A program made the translations under genes and the position numbers. This document shows, one piece after another, positions 8,366-16,407 of a stretch of 64,000 bases of DNA; the stretch's first letter is position 1, and each line of letters starts with the position of its first letter. The notes under the pieces are model-generated. The model searched no databases and was not told where the DNA came from. It saw only the letters and a program-made list of their open reading frames with translations. The stretch spans positions 310,001 to 374,000 of the forward strand of contig JAGVWE010000002.1 of NCBI GenBank assembly GCA_018304425.1, in the 5' to 3' direction. Origin of the DNA: Candidatus Iainarchaeum sp. GTDB taxonomy: Archaea > Iainarchaeota > Iainarchaeia > Iainarchaeales > UBA10219.

Positions 8366-9880
8366 ATGGCGGAAGGCGTCCTACCCCTAACGACCATTGG
8401 CATCATCATCGTGCTGGCCATCGGGTTGAGTATCCTGGTGCGCAGGATTGGCTTGAACCCCGTGCTCGGCTACATCTTCACGGGCTTCCTGTTGGGCCCA
8501 TTCTTCCTCGGCTTTTTGCACCCCGAGGACGCCTTGGTCGTTGGCTTCGGCGAGTTGGGGCTGTTCATCCTCTTGTTCTACTTGGGCTTGGAGTTGTCGT
8601 TGAAGGACTTCCTCAAAGCGGGTTCGGCCTCGCTTGGACTGGCCTTGATTGACATGACCCTGAGCGCGGGCTTTGGGTTTGCCTTGATGCAGTTGTTCGG
8701 CTACTCCTTCTTGTTCTCGGTCATCGTGGGCTTCATGCTGTTCTGCACGAGCACCGCGGTTGTAGCTAAGTTCGCCATCGACAAGGGCATCCTCCATGAC
8801 CCTCCCTCGCAGTTGGCCGTGGCCATCCTCATCCTCCAAGACTTCCTAGGCATCCTCCTCCTCGTGCTGGTCACGAGCATCTCGGCGAGCGGGTCAGCCC
8901 TTGAGCTGGGGCTAACGGCCCTGGCGTTTGCGGTTGCCGCGTTCTACGTCGTGCACCACCTGTCCCGGGCCGCGGACGCCTGGCTGACCAGCAAGGGATT
9001 CGGGCACACGGAAGTAACCTTGTACGCCATCGGCATCGGCCTCATCGTGGCCACCCTCGGAAACCTCCTGCACTTGTCAACGGCGTTAGGCGCCTACTTT
9101 GCCGGGTTCGCGTTGGCCGAGACCCGCGCGGGCGAAAAAATCAAGAAAGACGTGAACTTCATGCGCGACTTCTTCCTTGTGTTCTTCTTCGTGAGCTTTG
9201 GCACCACCCTGTTCTACGACCACCTCAAGGGAGACATCGTCATCCCGGCGGCCCAGACCATGGGCCTGCTGGTGGTGCTCGCGTTGGTCCTGGTGGTGCT
9301 CAGCGAGATTGCGCACAGCCTGGCAGCCGCCCTGTTTGGACCCTTGTTCGGGTTGACGCGGTTCGACTCCAGCACCACCGCCTTGTTGTTGCTGCCCTTG
9401 GGGGAGTTTGTCGTCATCATCGCCACCGCGGCGAGAGAAGTCCTGCCCGGCAATGAAACCGGGCTCGTGTCCACGCTGGCCTTCCTCATCATCGCCATTT
9501 CCGTGATTGCGTTCCAGCCGGCCTATGACCGCATCGCCTGGCACCGCAAGATTTTCGGGGCGCTGCCAGAGTTGTTCCAGGTCCGCCAGGCCCCCAAGAC
9601 CGAGCTGGCCGCCCACACGCCCCTGAGCCGCAGGCTCCTCAAAGAGTTCGGCTCTAACTTCCTCATCGTGGCCTGCCTGGCCTACGCCACCGTTCTATTA
9701 TACTATGAGCTGCCAAGGCTTGGGCTGCCCCTGCTGTACGCACGCCAGTCCACGGCTATTCTGGTGTTCCTCTTGTTCGCTGTTCTGCCCTTCTTCAAGG
9801 GCCTGGAGGCACTCTACCGGTTGCTCGAGCACGCCTTCAAGCAGGTGCACGAGCCGCTCTCAGCCACGCCAAGGGATTAA
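8366..9880 (+). CDS. CPA2-type cation:proton antiporter
   Basis: A 504-residue integral membrane protein of the monovalent cation:proton antiporter-2 (Kef/NapA-like) family with about 12-13 hydrophobic segments. Family marks are LNPVLGYIFTGFLLGPF near residues 31-47, the GELGLFILLFYLGLEL segment, the STAVVAKF region of the crossover helix and LGAYFAGFALAET. It exchanges Na+ or K+ for H+ across the cytoplasmic membrane. The C-terminal TrkA-N/RCK regulatory domain of many Kef proteins is absent; the tail is short and partly hydrophobic. Confidence 0.9.
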   Translation: MAEGVLPLTTIGIIIVLAIGLSILVRRIGLNPVLGYIFTGFLLGPFFLGFLHPEDALVVGFGELGLFILLFYLGLELSLKDFLKAGSASLGLALIDMTLSAGFGFALMQLFGYSFLFSVIVGFMLFCTSTAVVAKFAIDKGILHDPPSQLAVAILILQDFLGILLLVLVTSISASGSALELGLTALAFAVAAFYVVHHLSRAADAWLTSKGFGHTEVTLYAIGIGLIVATLGNLLHLSTALGAYFAGFALAETRAGEKIKKDVNFMRDFFLVFFFVSFGTTLFYDHLKGDIVIPAAQTMGLLVVLALVLVVLSEIAHSLAAALFGPLFGLTRFDSSTTALLLLPLGEFVVIIATAAREVLPGNETGLVSTLAFLIIAISVIAFQPAYDRIAWHRKIFGALPELFQVRQAPKTELAAHTPLSRRLLKEFGSNFLIVACLAYATVLLYYELPRLGLPLLYARQSTAILVFLLFAVLPFFKGLEALYRLLEHAFKQVHEPLSATPRD

Positions 9881-9903
9881 AGGCCTTGCACTCCAAAAAG
9901 GGT

Positions 9904-10737
9904 ATGCTCGTGCTTTCGGGGTATGAGTTGAAGCGGTTGCTGGCCCGCGAGGCCCTGGTCTCTGTCAACCTCTTTTCAGGCGAAGAAGAAGCCGAGTACG
10001 AAGGCATGCACGCGCGGGTGATGGGCGAAGCAATTGACTTGGCCGGCGTGAAACGCTTGCACGAGGACCGCGTGTACGTGGCAGAGAACGGGGAACTCAA
10101 GGAAGCCAGTTTTTTCGCGGGCAAGGTGTACGCCTTGAAGGCAGTTGAAGGCCACGCGCCCACCATCGAAATCAACGGGATACGCATGCACCGCGTCCCC
10201 ACCCAGAAGGGGGTGGGGCCCGCCCCAGAAGAGGACGCGGAAAACAAAATCGGTTTCCTGGGCCTCAAGCTAGGAGAGAAAGTGCTGGACACCTGCTGTG
10301 GCCTCGGCTACTCGGCGATTGCCGCGCTGCACCGCAGCTGCACGGTGACGGTCCTGGAGTTGGATGAAAACGTGTTGCGGTTGGCTGAACTGAATCCATG
10401 GAGCCGGCCGCTCTTCGACGCCTTGAAGGAGGGGCAAGCGGAACTCGTGCACGGCAATTGCTTGGAGGAAATCCGGAAGCGCGGCAACGCGGAGTTCGAT
10501 GCCGTGGTGCATGACCCGCCCAGGTTCAACGTGGCCAGCGACTTGTACGCCCAAGAGTTCTACGGAGAAGTGTGGCGCGTACTCGACGAAGACGGAAAGC
10601 TGTTCCACTATACGGGCAAGCCCATGGAACGGCACGGTGGCGGGATAAGAAAGGGTGTTCAGAGTCGGCTGCGCAAGGCCGGGTTCCGGAACATCGAGTG
10701 GAACGAGGAATGTTTGGGGTTTAGGGCGCGGAAGTAG
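9904..10737 (+). CDS. Predicted archaeal class I SAM-dependent methyltransferase
   Basis: A 277-residue protein of the archaeal methyltransferase group resembling COG2521. The first 100 residues are a non-catalytic N-domain; the SAM-binding motif VLDTCCGLGYSAIAA is near residues 125-140, the acidic loop VLELDEN follows, and the catalytic-type motif HDPPRF is near residue 205. DPP-type motifs occur in enzymes methylating nitrogen in RNA or protein, so an RNA substrate is plausible but unproven. ATG chosen over an upstream TTG at 9886. Confidence 0.82.
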   Translation: MLVLSGYELKRLLAREALVSVNLFSGEEEAEYEGMHARVMGEAIDLAGVKRLHEDRVYVAENGELKEASFFAGKVYALKAVEGHAPTIEINGIRMHRVPTQKGVGPAPEEDAENKIGFLGLKLGEKVLDTCCGLGYSAIAALHRSCTVTVLELDENVLRLAELNPWSRPLFDALKEGQAELVHGNCLEEIRKRGNAEFDAVVHDPPRFNVASDLYAQEFYGEVWRVLDEDGKLFHYTGKPMERHGGGIRKGVQSRLRKAGFRNIEWNEECLGFRARK

Positions 10738-10740
10738 ACG

Positions 10741-10779
10741 GGCAAAGAATTATATTCCGGAACGCTGTTAGGCTTGGCA
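10741..10779 (+). promoter_or_regulatory. Promoter of lipoprotein gene, copy 1 of a duplicated promoter
   Basis: ATTATATTC box at 10749-10757, 26 bases before the ATG at 10779. The block from 10741 through the ATG recurs with about four-fifths identity, exactly 1290 bases downstream, at 12031-12069. Confidence 0.6.
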
Positions 10780-11405
10780 TGGGGCGGATTTTTTTCGCGG
10801 TTTTGTTTGCGGTCTTGCTGGTGGCGGGGTGCGTGCAGCAGCAGCCACAGGGGCCCCCAACAGGGCAACCAAAGCAGCTCATAACCCCTTCCATCATCGA
10901 GAACGGCCAAGCCAAGCCCATCCTGCCTGGCTCGTCCGCAGGAGGGGGCGTGGACTACACCTATTATTCGTCGCCCGTGTTCCTCTTGTACTATCCGCGG
11001 GGTTGGGCAGCCGAGGAAGTCGGCAACGGCCAGTTCGCATTCACCGCGCCCGTTGAAGGCGACCCGGAAAAAAACGTGGCCGACCAGCTGATAGTGGAAA
11101 TCTGGGCAGGCGAGGAAAGCACGCCGGAAGCCTACGCCAACTACGAGGCCGAGTTCATGGTCGAAGGCGACCGGGTCACGGGCGGGGGCGCAATCACGTT
11201 CAAGGACCGCGCGGCCTTTGTCATCGAAGTCGAGGGGCCCAACGAGCGCACGGGCAAGCCCATGTTCTACCAGACGGTTTTCTTCCGCAACGGAAAATGG
11301 GTCTACCGATTGCAGTACTCCATGGAGAAGGCACGGCAGGAAAAAGTGCAGCCCCTGTTCGAGGACATGCTCGACCGGTTCGTGGTCGGAAACTACCAAG
11401 GCTGA
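10779..11405 (+). CDS. Lipoprotein with PsbP/DUF1795-like domain
   Basis: A 208-residue lipoprotein: signal segment with lipobox LVAGC, a Gln/Pro-rich linker, then a domain beginning YYSSPVFLLYYPRGWAAEE, the pattern (short strand, YP.GW) of PsbP-like folds. The rest fits that fold, with a FKDRAAFVIEVEG strand pair and a closing helix. A paralogous layout occurs in the lipoprotein at 13082-13675. Such domains are often ligand- or protein-binding surface modules; role unknown. Confidence 0.78.
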   Translation: MGRIFFAVLFAVLLVAGCVQQQPQGPPTGQPKQLITPSIIENGQAKPILPGSSAGGGVDYTYYSSPVFLLYYPRGWAAEEVGNGQFAFTAPVEGDPEKNVADQLIVEIWAGEESTPEAYANYEAEFMVEGDRVTGGGAITFKDRAAFVIEVEGPNERTGKPMFYQTVFFRNGKWVYRLQYSMEKARQEKVQPLFEDMLDRFVVGNYQG

Positions 11406-11412
11406 TTTTTTT
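11406..11412 (+). terminator. Oligo-T transcription terminator
   Basis: Seven T residues immediately after the TGA of the PsbP-like lipoprotein gene, at the junction with the convergent lipoprotein gene. Archaeal termination commonly occurs at such T runs. Confidence 0.45.
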
Positions 11413-11956
11413 ACGCCGGCAAGGGAAGCGGCCGCATGCGGCCGAACTTGATGTACCAGGCCGTGTTGCCGCCAATGAAGGGGCCCGCCTGGTAGACCAC
11501 GTAAAAGAAGTCGACGCCCACCGGGCCTTCGAGGATGGGGCCCGAAAAGGTTCCATTGTTCCAACCGACAAGCACCATTTTCAGCCTGGGGTCGTAGCCC
11601 GCATCCTGGTTGGGCGGCAATCCCCAGGCCTCCCAGTCCCCTTCCAGGATGGGTTCCACGCGCCAAGTGCCCGAAGACGAGCCATAACTCCAGGTCTTGT
11701 CGGCTTTGACTTCGATGCGGCGGAGGTTGCGGGTCTCGGAATAGCTGCGCCAGGTTTCAACGAGACTAGCCTCGACGTCAGCGGTGGAAGCAGATGAAAC
11801 GGGGGGCTCGGTCTGGGGGGCGTTGGGTTGCTCGGGTGCCTCTGGGTTGGGCTCGGACTGGGTTTGGTTGGAGGAAGAGCCCGTGCAACCGCTGGCCGCG
11901 ACGAGTAAGACGAGGAGAACCAGCATCCAGCAGGGCAGGGGATTCCGGAATCGCAT
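11411..11956 (-). CDS. Small secreted lipoprotein, unknown family
   Basis: A 181-residue predicted lipoprotein with hydrophobic signal and lipobox VAASGC, followed by an Asn/Gln/Pro-rich linker of about 45 residues. The C-terminal domain has Trp-rich segments (ADKTWSYGSSSGTW, GDWEAWGLPP, VLVGWNNGTF) suggesting a small lipocalin- or beta-barrel-like fold, but no family is recognised. ATG at 11956 is fixed by a TATATAA box 25 bases upstream. Confidence 0.75.
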   Translation of the reverse strand: MRFRNPLPCWMLVLLVLLVAASGCTGSSSNQTQSEPNPEAPEQPNAPQTEPPVSSASTADVEASLVETWRSYSETRNLRRIEVKADKTWSYGSSSGTWRVEPILEGDWEAWGLPPNQDAGYDPRLKMVLVGWNNGTFSGPILEGPVGVDFFYVVYQAGPFIGGNTAWYIKFGRMRPLPLPA

Positions 11957-11977
11957 GGCAAGAATACGCTGAAGAGG

Positions 11978-11984
11978 TATATAA
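11978..11984 (-). promoter_or_regulatory. TATA box of lipoprotein gene
   Basis: TATATAA on the plus strand (TTATATA on the gene strand), centre 25 bases from the ATG at 11956; leaderless arrangement. Confidence 0.55.
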
Positions 11985-12030
11985 GGGTTGGGGCATGTTG
12001 GCGGAACCATCCAGTGAATGCCTTGGACCG

Positions 12031-12069
12031 GGCAAAGGATTATATTCGGGAAATCCGTTAGGAATGGCA
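12031..12069 (+). promoter_or_regulatory. Promoter, copy 2 of a duplicated promoter
   Basis: Near-repeat of the promoter block at 10741-10779, with ATTATATTC at 12039-12047 and an ATG at the same distance (12069). Here that ATG opens a 19-codon leader ORF rather than a lipoprotein. Confidence 0.5.
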
Positions 12070-12128
12070 TGGGGGCACTCATGGCCTTGGCCTGGATGGG
12101 TTTGTGGTTGGGGCGGTGGCGAGCATGA
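12069..12128 (+). CDS. Predicted 19-residue leader peptide
   Basis: The peptide MGALMALAWMGLWLGRWRA is hydrophobic with a basic end, like a truncated signal peptide. Its ATG sits where a leaderless transcript from the duplicated promoter should start, and its TGA overlaps the ATG of the following membrane-protein gene as ATGA, suggesting translational coupling. It may be the remnant of the lipoprotein start copied with the promoter. No direct proof of translation. Confidence 0.4.
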   Translation: MGALMALAWMGLWLGRWRA

Positions 12129-13057
12129 AACGGGAACAACCTGGCTGGGCCGTGGTCCTTGCCTGTCTGGCCTTTTTTTCCCTGCTGCCCGGGGCCCTGG
12201 CCGACTTGGGGCCCAAGCCGACCGCCGAGGCAATGCTGTCCGTGGACGGAAAGCCCTTCCAGAATGCCTTGGTCTCCCTACAGGAATGCGTGGAAACCGC
12301 TGGGGGGCCGAACGAGGACTACTCGTTGGGCGGGTTGGGCGCGGCCCAGGCCTGGGTTTCAGGCAACGGGGTACAGGCGTTGTTGCGGGACGAGGAAGGA
12401 ACGGAGGCCGTGGCGCCCCTGCAAGGCAGGCAACTGGAGAAAGCCCGTGCCTTTGTCCGGCCGGCGTGGGACGCGGAAAAAAAGTGTTACTGGCAACCGG
12501 CCTACCGGGCCTTTGCTGCATGCGAAAAAGCGGCGTGCACTTTCACGTACATGGTGCCGCAAGCCTTTAGGCTGACGGTATTGGACTTGGATTCCGGAGC
12601 AGTTTTTACCAGTCGGGAACTCAAGCGGACCGGGTTCAACGCGGTCTACGAAATAGGCTTTGATTCCGGGACCGGGCAGGGGAAAGCAATAGAAACCAGC
12701 CTGACTGGAGACTGGCAGCTCAGCTTGTTCGTGGCGTTGCTCCTTGCAACGCTGGTCATTGAATTGTTTGTGGGGGCCCTTGCCGCGCATTTTTGGCTGA
12801 AGAGGCCGGCGCGGACCTTTTTCGTGCCAGTGGCCATTGGAAACCTGGCCAGCTATCCCCTGGTGTTCTTTGGCTTGCGGGCCCTGCCGGCAGGCTTTGC
12901 GGAGGGTCTTTTGCTCCTGGAGTTGGGAGCCTTTGCCTTGGAAGCAATGGTCTTGAAGAAGATGACCGGCTTGACCTGGAAACAGGCACTGGCGTGCAGC
13001 GCGGGAATGAACCTGGCTTCCTTTGCAGTGGGTGGGTTGCCGCTCGCGTTCACGTGA
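12125..13057 (+). CDS. Signal-peptide-bearing membrane protein, unknown
   Basis: A 310-residue protein with a clear signal peptide (basic start, hydrophobic core, cleavage near PGALA-D), an outward domain of about 180 residues with cysteines in ECVET, KKCYW and CEKAACTF, then four to five membrane helices from residue 200 to the end. Similar layouts occur in archaeal surface proteins but no named family was recognised. The ATG is chosen because it begins the signal peptide; it overlaps the leader ORF stop. Confidence 0.72.
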   Translation: MKREQPGWAVVLACLAFFSLLPGALADLGPKPTAEAMLSVDGKPFQNALVSLQECVETAGGPNEDYSLGGLGAAQAWVSGNGVQALLRDEEGTEAVAPLQGRQLEKARAFVRPAWDAEKKCYWQPAYRAFAACEKAACTFTYMVPQAFRLTVLDLDSGAVFTSRELKRTGFNAVYEIGFDSGTGQGKAIETSLTGDWQLSLFVALLLATLVIELFVGALAAHFWLKRPARTFFVPVAIGNLASYPLVFFGLRALPAGFAEGLLLLELGAFALEAMVLKKMTGLTWKQALACSAGMNLASFAVGGLPLAFT

Positions 13058-13081
13058 GGAACGGGAAGCAAGCACGGGCCG

Positions 13082-13675
13082 TTAAACGTCTTTGGTGACC
13101 TGGAAGGAGTTGATGATGGCTTGTGCGCTGGCCTCGGCTGCCGCGAACTCCGCTGGCTTGTTGATGTACACCAGGGAGTAAATGATGTCCTTGCGGGTGG
13201 CGTAGACTTGCAGGGCTTTGACTGGGGTGCCGTCCTGCAAGGTCATGGTGTAAACGAGTTGGTGGGCTGGCAGGGAGCCCAGCATGGCTGGCTTCGAGTC
13301 AAGGAGACTGAAGTCCTGTAAGACGGTGGGAAGCTCTTGGAGGGTGAGGGCCGTATAGTCCTCCAAGGTCATGGGCCGTTCGCGCAGGTCCTGCATGGTC
13401 AGGCCCACGTTTTCCGTGAAGCCGTCGCTGGCCGCGCCAGGAGGAGAAAAAGCGACAATCAGGGCGGGCGAGGACTCGTCCTTCGTCCAACCCGTGGGAT
13501 AATTCATGGCCACGCCGTACTCGAAGTTGTTGTAGCCCGAAAGCCCGGCGGGTGCGGAAATGAGGCCAAGGCCTTGCGCGGGGGCTTGAGGAGCCGAAGC
13601 CGCGGGCGGTTGGTTAACACAACCCAGCAAGGCGATGAGCACAAGCAGTGAAAGGATGACTCCCCTTGATTGCAT
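13082..13675 (-). CDS. Lipoprotein with PsbP-like domain
   Basis: A 197-residue lipoprotein with lipobox ALLGC, an Ala/Pro-rich linker and a domain opening FEYGVAMNYPTGWTKDE, the PsbP/DUF1795 pattern shared with the lipoprotein at 10779-11405. The C-terminal part (YATRKDIIYSLVYINKPAEF and a closing helix) also fits. Probably a surface-anchored accessory or binding protein. A TATATAAA box 27 bases upstream of the ATG gives a leaderless start. Confidence 0.78.
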   Translation of the reverse strand: MQSRGVILSLLVLIALLGCVNQPPAASAPQAPAQGLGLISAPAGLSGYNNFEYGVAMNYPTGWTKDESSPALIVAFSPPGAASDGFTENVGLTMQDLRERPMTLEDYTALTLQELPTVLQDFSLLDSKPAMLGSLPAHQLVYTMTLQDGTPVKALQVYATRKDIIYSLVYINKPAEFAAAEASAQAIINSFQVTKDV

Positions 13676-13697
13676 GGCACATTATGCGGCAAGGAAC

Positions 13698-13705
13698 TAT
13701 ATAAA
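13698..13705 (-). promoter_or_regulatory. TATA box of PsbP-like lipoprotein gene
   Basis: TATATAAA on the plus strand (TTTATATA on the gene strand), centred 27 bases from the ATG at 13675. Confidence 0.6.
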
Positions 13706-13856
13706 GGTATCGAGGTTGTTTTCGCACCGGAAATCTGGTCTCGTTTCCTTTAAAAAGGGTTGAAGCGTAAGAGGTACAGCGGCGGCATCCATGGGGGCAG
13801 GCACTCACGCCAGGGCCTGGCCCCTGACCGCTTGCGCGCCGCGTGGAGGAATGCAT

Positions 13857-14876
13857 ATGGCGAAGGAAGTAGTAGCGAAAGAATTAGTCAAGGAACTCGA
13901 CAAGCAGGTCGAAAAAGAGGTTGCGAAAACAACCGAGGTCAAGGAAATCACGGATTTGCCGGGCATTGGCCCGCAGGCAGCCGAAAAACTCTTTTCTGCC
14001 GGGTATAAGACCCTGGAAAGCATTGCCGTGGCCTCACCCATGGAACTCATCGAAGTCGCGGGCCTCGGAGAGGTCACGGCCCAAAAAGCCATCAAGGCCG
14101 CGCGGGACGCCATGCAGATGGGCTTTGAAAGCGCGGACAAGATGGCGGAGCGGAGGAAACTGGTGGGAAGGATTTCCACGGGCAGCAAGGAAGTGGATGC
14201 CCTGATTGGGGGCGGGATTGAAACGCAGAGCATCACCGAGGTCTACGGCAAGTACGCGAGTTCGAAGACCCAGTGGTGCTTTCAGACGGCGGTGAACGTG
14301 CAGTTGCCCAAGGAAAAGGGCGGCCTGGCCGGGAACACGCTGTACATCGACAGCGAAAACAGTTTCAGGCCGGAAAGAATCATCTCCATTTCGAAGGCGC
14401 GGGGCGTGGACCCAGACAAGACCCTGAAAAACATTTTCGTGGCAAGGGCGTACAATGCAGACCACCAGATGCTGTTGACGGACAAGGCGGTGGAACTCAT
14501 CAAGGAAAAAAACATCAAGCTCTTGATTGTCGACTCCTTGACCAGCCACTTCAGGGCGGAGTTCAGTGGCCGCGGTCAATTAGCTGACCGGCAGCAGAAG
14601 CTGAACCGGCACATGCATACCCTCCAAAAAATCGCTGAAATGAACAACGTGGCCGTGCTGGTAACCAACCAGGTCATGGAGCGGCCGGACATCCTGTTCG
14701 GGGACCCGACGGCTCCCATTGGGGGAAACATTGTGGGGCACGCCTCGAAGACCCGGATTTACCTTCGGAAGAGCAAGGAAGACAAAAGGGTTGCCAAGCT
14801 GGTGGACAGCCCCAGCCTCCCGGACGGGGAAGCCATCTACCGGGTCACGGAAAGGGGATTGGAGGACGCCGAGTGA
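13857..14876 (+). CDS. radA: DNA repair and recombination protein RadA (altered P-loop)
   Basis: RadA forms the archaeal strand-exchange filament. The 339-residue product has the N-terminal helix-hairpin-helix region (ITDLPGIGPQAAEKL and VAGLGEVTAQKA), the core from residue 107, Walker B in LLIVDSLTSHFRAEF followed by RQQKLNRH, and the L2 region TNQV...FGDPTAPIGGN. The Walker A, normally GxxGSGKT, reads GKYASSKT at residues 131-138: two glycines are replaced, including the one before the lysine. ATG at 13857 is chosen because GGAGG lies seven bases upstream; the ATG at 13851 is too close to it. N-terminal 25 residues are a charged helix. Confidence 0.93.
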   Translation: MAKEVVAKELVKELDKQVEKEVAKTTEVKEITDLPGIGPQAAEKLFSAGYKTLESIAVASPMELIEVAGLGEVTAQKAIKAARDAMQMGFESADKMAERRKLVGRISTGSKEVDALIGGGIETQSITEVYGKYASSKTQWCFQTAVNVQLPKEKGGLAGNTLYIDSENSFRPERIISISKARGVDPDKTLKNIFVARAYNADHQMLLTDKAVELIKEKNIKLLIVDSLTSHFRAEFSGRGQLADRQQKLNRHMHTLQKIAEMNNVAVLVTNQVMERPDILFGDPTAPIGGNIVGHASKTRIYLRKSKEDKRVAKLVDSPSLPDGEAIYRVTERGLEDAE

Positions 14877-14935
14877 GGTGGCATACGCCCCTCTTTTTAA
14901 CTTTTTTCCCATCTCCATCATGCGGTGATTGGCGT

Positions 14936-15256
14936 ATGGCTGAACTGATTGACCAGGACTATTTGCATTTCGCGGAAGTGTTCAAGGAATCCCTACCTGA
15001 GTTGGCGGCTGACTACGAGGCGTGGAAGAAAAAGACGCAGGCCGGCGAAGTCTTCGACAAGAAAACGACGGAGCTGCTGGCGTTGGCGGCCAGCTTTGCC
15101 ATGCTGTGCCCGTACTGCATCGATTCCCACGCACCAAAGGCGAAGGCGCATGGCGCGACCCGGGAAGAGATTGCCGCCGTGCTCCACATCGCTTCCGCGG
15201 TAAGGGCTGGGGCCTGCATGTCGTTCGGGTTGCAGGCATTCAAGCCGTTCAAATAA
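14936..15256 (+). CDS. Carboxymuconolactone decarboxylase/AhpD-like protein
   Basis: A 106-residue CMD-fold protein with the AhpD-type redox motif CPYCIDSH (CxxCxxxH) near residues 55-62, preceded by TTELLALAASFA and followed by the HGATREEIAAVLHIAS helix. Such proteins act as thiol-dependent peroxidases or disulfide reductases. It overlaps the convergent pus10 by eight bases. ATG at 14936 begins the homologous region; the in-frame extension upstream has no family content. Confidence 0.87.
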   Translation: MAELIDQDYLHFAEVFKESLPELAADYEAWKKKTQAGEVFDKKTTELLALAASFAMLCPYCIDSHAPKAKAHGATREEIAAVLHIASAVRAGACMSFGLQAFKPFK

Positions 15257-16289
15257 CCGGTGCCGGGGCGTCCAGGATTTCGAGGACGTCGAGTTGCGTG
15301 CAGGTGCAGGGCACGCCAAGCAGGGAGGCAAGGTTGGGCATGCTTCTCCCCTCATCACCGGAAACGAATTCCTTTACGTAGAGACCGGAACTCGCCCGGA
15401 GCACGAGTTCAAAGGACGCGGCATCCAGGGGCTTCACGGACTCGAGCACGGTGTACTTGGCGCGGAGCTTGTCCGGCCTCCGCTTGGAGACGCGGAGGGG
15501 CGTGCGCTGCTCGATGGAAAGCCTTTGGCCGAGTGCAGGGGAAAGCCGGGAGAGGTCGAAGGGCGCGGAACCGGTGACCACGGCGGCATAGCGTTTCTCG
15601 TGTTCCGCGTTCTTGTACTCGGACACGCTTTCCTTGCCGCAAAAGCAGAGGACGGAAACCCGGAGCTTGCCCGGGAACCCGGCATTGATTCCGGTGGCAA
15701 GGGCTTCCAGGTTGGCCGAGCGCCGGCGGGGTTCCACGAGTTCAAAGACAAAGGGGCGGCCGGAGCCCAGCATCCGGACATCCACGTCTTCGCGGCCGGC
15801 TCCGTGGAAGACGCCGCGTGCGGCCCCGAACGCTGGAACCAGGACTTGGGCCAGCAGTTCCTCGACGGATTCCTCGGAGAGGCGGCCGGTTCCGTGACAG
15901 AATGCGCAACCCCTACCGCGGCCCTTGCACTTGAAGCAGTAGTGCGTGGTCTGGGCAAGGGAACGCGAGAACTTGTTGTAGCGGCCGCACACGTAGACGG
16001 GCGAGAGGCGTAGTTCGAGGCGGCGGCAGACGAAGTCCAGCAAGCAGTCAACGTCCGCGCCATGGGGTTGGAATGACTTGTTCAAGGCCTTTTCGAGGCC
16101 GCGGACGAGCTCGGCTTGGACGTCTTTGCGGAGTGCGGCTTGCTCGGCCTCGGACAGGGCGGAGTCAAAGCGGCAGCCCAGGGAAAAGGAAGCGAATTCC
16201 GTGTCGTGCAAAGCATTGGATAGAAAGGAAACACCGGCTGGAACCCCTGTGGGCTCAGGTTTTAAGCCAGGTGGAAAAGCCAGTTGCAT
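15249..16289 (-). CDS. pus10: tRNA pseudouridine synthase Pus10
   Basis: Archaeal Pus10 makes pseudouridine at positions 54 and 55 of tRNA. The 346-residue product has an N-terminal zinc-binding segment CFKC...CAFCHG near residues 105-125, the catalytic-core motif GREDVDVRMLGSGRPFVFEL near residues 155-175, and C-terminal LYVKEFVSGDEGRSMPNLASLLG typical of the family. Some Pus10 proteins carry an additional upstream zinc motif, absent here. ATG at 16289 is supported by a TTAAAA box about 24 bases upstream. Confidence 0.92.
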   Translation of the reverse strand: MQLAFPPGLKPEPTGVPAGVSFLSNALHDTEFASFSLGCRFDSALSEAEQAALRKDVQAELVRGLEKALNKSFQPHGADVDCLLDFVCRRLELRLSPVYVCGRYNKFSRSLAQTTHYCFKCKGRGRGCAFCHGTGRLSEESVEELLAQVLVPAFGAARGVFHGAGREDVDVRMLGSGRPFVFELVEPRRRSANLEALATGINAGFPGKLRVSVLCFCGKESVSEYKNAEHEKRYAAVVTGSAPFDLSRLSPALGQRLSIEQRTPLRVSKRRPDKLRAKYTVLESVKPLDAASFELVLRASSGLYVKEFVSGDEGRSMPNLASLLGVPCTCTQLDVLEILDAPAPVI

Positions 16290-16307
16290 GTGAGGAGAAA
16301 GCAAAAA

Positions 16308-16318
16308 AGGGTTAAAAA
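16308..16318 (-). promoter_or_regulatory. TATA-like box of pus10
   Basis: GGTTAAAAAGG on the plus strand, about 24 bases from the pus10 ATG at 16289. Confidence 0.4.
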
Positions 16319-16407
16319 GGCGCGCTGTTTTTGAATTTTTCCCGGCCCCTGGTCCTGGAGACATCTTCTTTTTAACTCGTTGCCGCTGATTGTTTGAGGG
16401 AAAGAAA

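Noticed and set aside
12069..12128. Broken lipoprotein pseudogene
   Set aside because: Possible origin, but no lipobox or further coding remnant follows; the ATGA coupling makes a leader ORF the better reading.
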